Shown in pieces: positions 58,976 through 64,000 of a DNA stretch of 64,000 nt. This DNA is from Watersipora subatra (Eukaryota; Bryozoa; Gymnolaemata; Cheilostomatida; Watersiporidae). Every line of letters begins with the position of its first letter. Within the stretch, counting starts at the first letter, position 1. The stretch lies in assembly GCF_963576615.1 (NCBI RefSeq), contig NC_088708.1, positions 6,386,001-6,450,000 of the forward strand, written 5' to 3'. The translations under genes and the position numbers were made by a program. The notes beneath the pieces are model-generated. The model had not been told where the DNA came from and searched no databases. It saw only the letters and a program-made list of their open reading frames with translations.

Positions 58976-61900
58976 CTGACAGCCAAGTAACAGACTTGAT
59001 ATAATCAGACCACGCATTCAGGCATTTGAAGAAGTCTTTAAGAACGGCAGCAATACAAAATAAGTTTTTACTTGTAATAGTCACCAGAGAACCTTCTATG
59101 AATATATTATAAGCTACATGGAGATATTTTAGACCAGACTGTGCTGTCATTTGAGGCGTTGTGACAAACTTGCAAACATAAAGAGGTCAGGAGTCTATTT
59201 TAGTGATAGTTGTTTATAAAAGGAAATAAACAAACTCGGTACGATGCACTTCATCCATAGATATATCAATAGAATAGTTCCTTGGCTCTATAAAAAGAGT
59301 TATAACGCTAAACTGAGTGACCAGCTATCGCTGTTAGATTATTTAAACTATTTTTTCAGTGACGGCAAACAATCTACATGAAGCTCCTAGGTCCAATTCC
59401 TACTCACAATAAATGATAAAGAAATTGTCTTGTCCTGAAACTGACTTACTGAAATTTTGAGCATTTTAAAATGACCAGGACTACCTTGGCGTTGGAGGCC
59501 AATGTTGGTCAAGCAACCGTTTTGAAAATAGCCCTTGGCGTTCTTTAACAAAATTTGGTTAAAATAGTTGACTGTGATAAAGGAAGACATTTCAACTACG
59601 TTTCAGTTCAACTGCTAAAAACATCGATATAAGGAATATCACTGGCAGCGTGTGCAAGTAATTAATAAATTGTTTGATAAAGCTCGTAGATTATATTATA
59701 TAATAAACGAATAAAACAAATAGCCAAATCTACAACATTTTAGACAAGTCATAAATGTGATGAACATTTGCAGTCGGGTGTCTTTAAGATAACAAAAGGA
59801 TAGGGCCTAAACATTTTGCTAGTTTGTTGTTCATAAGTTTACCAATGCGTTATGATTTTGGCATTTATGCGTTTAGTTACATACTTTATTAATATGAGTA
59901 ATACAAATATTGATTTTATTTTAAATAGAGGAAGCCTCTCAGAGTTGAAAGACTCTACCTAATATAATAGCTCAAGAATAGAATACAAAACAACTACTGT
60001 ACTCCCTGATTTTTTGCTCATAAAGTAGTTGTTTTACTGCTATATTTAGGTTTAAGAAACACAAAACAACTATAAACTAAACCATAAAATTTTTTTTCAA
60101 TTAAAATGATTGGTAATAATTTGAGGTCACATTTTCACAACTCTTACAAATCTTTGATCTGATTTGAACTCTGTTGAAACTGTTCACAGATATCTACATG
60201 AGAGTTTCTGGGCCTGGATTAGCCAAACTATTATGAACATAGAAATTTTATCGATAAGTTTTTACAATGTATTCTTAGTATTTGTCTTACTTACTGAGAA
60301 TATAAAATTCAATTCAACAATTCAACCCATGTAAATAATCATACCTAGCAATAAAACTTCCTATGGCTAACTCTCTTGCCTACGGAATCGCTGACGTTAC
60401 GGCTAAGGAATTGCTCTGCCATTGTCCACATCCAGTGACAGAAGGCAAAAATAAACTGCATTACCTTTTTCATCTATTGATTTTAATTATGATGTATTGA
60501 GAGTACAAACCAGCCTGCGATAAATGTTGCTAAACCTCTCCATAAAGTACACTCTAGTACATCATTATAACTGTATTGGTTTAATTAAAACAAACATTCC
60601 TTTTTTATAAAGTTTTTGCTGCATGCTTGCCGTCGTTAATGTTAAAAAGCTAGCCTTCTTCTCGGAGCAGCTCTAGAGCATTTCAAATGAGTTTCATTAT
60701 GAAGTCTAAGAGGTACGTTTTCTCTCTCATATATTGATAATCTTTTTGTTCGTCAATAATAACGAAGAAAAAGCTTTGATTCCTGTCAGCCCGTCATTTT
60801 TAACTAAAATTGTTCTTATCGAGTCAAGAAACAGTTTCATGGTGGTATCTTAGTGTAAAATCAGCATCTGAGATTTTTCTCAAATCAATTTTTTGCACAA
60901 ATGTGACAAGAGAAGTTGCGGTTTACTGGAAGGCATTTAACTTTTCTTCAATAGTTTTCTGGATGTCCACCTTGATCAGAACAGCAGCTGTGTTTACACA
61001 GTTAATGCATTTTTCATAATGAAGCGTAAGTCTATTGTGAATTGTAAAAGTAAGTTTTAATTCAAAAAATTTTTTATACAATTTTTGTGAAGGAAAATGC
61101 ATTTCTCACCAGATCATTGGCGTGCTATTTGATGTCCATGATGGTGAACTGAACATGTACAAGATTTCTAAATATCTTAGAAACTGTAACATAAAATTTC
61201 AACAGTTCAAAACAGGAATTTCCTTGCTAATAAAACAGATCATGGTTTCAAAGGCTGTAAAAACTAAAATTTCAGTGGACTGTAGTAAAGGGTAAAACCA
61301 GCTGTCTGGCAGCAGACGGGTTTGAGATGATTGCTTTATCACTGTTCTAAATTGGCCCTACTAGGTCAGAGTTACTGCTTTCAGTAGAGCGTGCTTATAG
61401 CCAATCAGAAGAAGGAAAGAATAAGTTTATCACTTGTATTGCAAGCCAATCACATAGACTGACACCTAACAGACGCCAGCTAATTTACATTCAGCATACT
61501 ATTATATACTTGACTAGCCATTATTATCAGATAGAGAAAGAAGGCGAATCTTAACAACTGCTCCATCGGCTGTTGACACTCAACTATGAGTTGATATATT
61601 CCTATTCCTCTCAGACTGGTTTATATTTCATTTCAGCCCCACATAATCGTATGTTTCTAAAAGATCGTGTAACATAATTGTTAATAGACACCTCCCAGCG
61701 ACACGGATGACTTAGTAACTGTGACCTTCACAATACAAACTGGCCACTCAAACTGCTCAAGGGGATACTAACTATGCGTCTAAATGTCTATCTATTCTAT
61801 TGGAAACTCCTCTTTCTTAAAAAGTATTCGATGTAGCAGTTTAATTCCTATAGTATTCAAATGTAGCCTTCTATGCCCTACTTTTGTTTCATAAAATTGT

Positions 61901-62223
61901 CTGATACCCCACATCCTATTGATAGATACGACAAACAGACAGATTATGTTGAAAAGCTGGGAGCTCAACCTTCTTTAGCTAGACCCAATTCCATGTGCAC
62001 AGAGTACCATAATGTATGTATGCTACGGTAACAGCTAATCATTTATAGGAAATAGAAATTTAAATGAGATTAAAATAATATTCTTTAAAAATGGTGATTA
62101 GGAAGTTCTGCATAAAAACTCAAAATAAATTGTTTTGCATTTATAGCAACAACTACAAAATAAAATTGTTTTATGGTTGAAGGTATTTAAATATATTTTA
62201 ATGGACAACTTTTTTTAAACGAC

Positions 62224-62370
62224 CATCATGGGACCAAGATCATGGAACCAAGATCATGGAACCAAGATCACGGAACCAAGATCACGGAACCGAGATCATG
62301 GAACCGAGATCATGGAACCGAGATCATGGAACCAAGATTATGCAACCAAGATCATGGAACCAGGATCATA
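62224..62370. repeat. 14-bp minisatellite, about 10 units
   Basis: The unit is ggaaccaagatcat with accgag and cacgg variants. Confidence 0.93.
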
Positions 62371-63029
62371 TAATTAGATTCATTATGCTAATTAATTACA
62401 TGTATATTTATTCTCTGACTGTGTTTCATACTGTTTCATGCAGTTATAGTTATAGTTAAACTATCGTTGACTCGTCTGCGGATCGAAATGAACATAAGCT
62501 AACACTTTTAATGATCATACAAATGCTATAACTGCTGCCTTTTGAACCCTAATTCTAACAAGACTACTTCTTATTTAAAATGTTCATGTTAAAGGATATA
62601 GAGATAGTTGGCAGCTTTGATGGGGCAGCAACAATTTTCCTGTTGGACAAAAGTTAAGTCTTACAAAATGGCTACATCTTGTTTTGCCGGAAGTGAGTTA
62701 AAATAATACATACGAATTAACGATGAAACTTAATATATAACAAAACCATATATGAATAATTATACCATGAGTCAAATCTTGAATAATAACCATAAGGAGT
62801 CTAGGTGAGCCCCTAAGATTTGGCATAACAGGATGTAGCCGTCACTTTATCTTATGTACTATACACACTTTCATACTCTAAATATAAAAAACTATTAAAT
62901 TATGTACTATATTATCATTCGAGTATCATTTTAATTTTTATATTGTTTTTTATTTAATCATTAATTAGGATATGCTGTGTTTGTGTTTAAGGTTGTCTAA
63001 AAAGGATAGTCGCCCAAGGCTAGTCACCG

Positions 63030-63130
63030 AGGCGGGGTGGTCAAGGCAAGTTCGTCCAGACGAGTTTGTCAAGGCGAGTTCGTCAAGGCGAGTTTGTCAA
63101 GGTGAGATCGCCAAGGTTAGGTCGCCCAAG
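63030..63130. repeat. 14-bp GC-richer repeat, about 7 units
   Basis: The unit is gtcaaggcgagttc, diverging into gccaaggtt and gcccaaggct at the right. It is GC-richer than its surroundings. Confidence 0.85.
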
Positions 63131-64000
63131 GCTGTATCGGCAAGCCACATCCCAAGCACTATATTATTGTTGTCTTTGCGTTTCGTTTCGTAATAATTAA
63201 TATGCTTGTGGACAGAAGAAATGCTTAAACCCTGAATGAATTTGAGCAGAGATAGTCTAGACATATTGATAACGGCTGGTGGATGACCTTGTTCAAGGGT
63301 CGTTCTCTTGACTATTCATTTCTCAAGTGTATTGCAGCTGGTTAATCATTCCGATATATTCATTCGCATACATCATTGTTAACGCAATTGCCTGCAAAAA
63401 ACATCTCTTGGCATTGACTTAATTCCTCAGTCCCTTTTCAGCGCAAATACCTTAATGAAGGGCCCTATGCGTATTTCTGGTGGAGTGAATATAAGGCTAT
63501 ATACATGTATAACCCAAGGAGGAGCGTTATATAAAATCTGACAAAAGCTTTTCATTTATTTGACGCGCTTTGAATCTGCTAAATATGTGGTCTGCCTCTT
63601 CCTTGTCAAGTTGACCTTGACCTATGGACGATCAACGGATTTAAAGTGCTAGCAGTCTGTAACTACCATTTGTTTTGTTAATTTTAACTGTTATCAAATT
63701 GAATGTCAAATATGAATAGCAGGTCTCAGGGCACCTCGAGACAACCGCACTATTGCTAAGAGATCGCGTGTATCTCTTTGCTCCATGGTGGGTGCCAAAC
63801 TATGTACCTGCTACAGTACAGAAAACTGAGGGAAAAACTACACAAATTACTATCGCGTTACAAGTAGACATGGAGTATTGGAAACTGAGGGAGAGGAAAA
63901 TTTTTTTAAGCAAGACAATATTTTTTACTGGCATGTTGAAAGAGTTCTTAAAATGCAAGCTATCAGCTTATAGAGCTCAACAGCTGATAGCTACATACTA

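Larger units (their letters stand above)
58660..64000. other. region upstream of the transporter gene
   Basis: It probably contains the transporter promoter and an untranslated first exon, which I cannot place. Three short tandem repeats are listed separately. A minus-strand stretch at 60800-61010 gives two short open pieces separated by a stop, too weak to call. Confidence 0.4.

Noticed and set aside
60800-61019. Minus-strand open pieces around a Lys/Glu-rich stretch
   Set aside because: They are interrupted by a stop, too short, and no family is recognised. They could be an old transposon trace but cannot be supported.

Overview
This is a piece of an animal (metazoan) nuclear genome. The genes are split into short exons with GT/AG introns. 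The DNA is AT-rich, with many minisatellites, tRNA-derived SINE-like repeats and small TIR transposons. The recognisable proteins (FEZF, SMNDC1, an SLC16-type transporter, a CCPG1-like receptor) are all animal families. An invertebrate, probably a lophotrochozoan, is my best inference. The species cannot be fixed from the sequence.

Layout: (1) 49-1353, minus: the first two exons of a gene that runs off the left edge. It carries an Eh1-like repressor motif and is probably a homeobox or similar transcription factor. (2) 5687-25073, plus: a 12-coding-exon gene whose splice phases all join into a 901-residue protein. It has an LIR-like and an FIR-like motif, one membrane segment and a long coiled-coil lumenal part, as in the ER-phagy receptor CCPG1 and its relative PBXIP1. 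Its introns hold most of the long minisatellites, two SINE-like copies, a MITE and a dead hAT transposon. (3) 28594-31264, plus: a TATA promoter, a short 5' exon and the two coding exons of a FEZF transcription factor (Eh1 plus six C2H2 fingers, 407 residues). (4) 35884-43429, minus: SMNDC1/SPF30, seven exons, 239 residues. (5) 44941-58646, minus: a monocarboxylate-transporter-like MFS protein (SLC16), eight coding exons, 556 residues. (6) 58660-64000: no recognisable gene, only short tandem repeats.

The genes do not form an operon or a pathway. They are a chance neighbourhood: splicing (SMNDC1), transcription (FEZF, Eh1 gene), ER turnover (CCPG1-like) and transport (MCT). Nearly all very long open frames in the window are minisatellites whose unit is a multiple of three. 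They are open on both strands and are not genes.

The observations most worth following are the conserved autophagy-motif layout of the CCPG1-like gene, two repeat families whose copies and insertion sites can be read directly (a TA-duplicating pogo/Tigger-like MITE and a SINE-like family with a tRNA-like box near its 3' end), several near-perfect short hairpins, and the long inverted repeats inside SMNDC1 and MCT introns.
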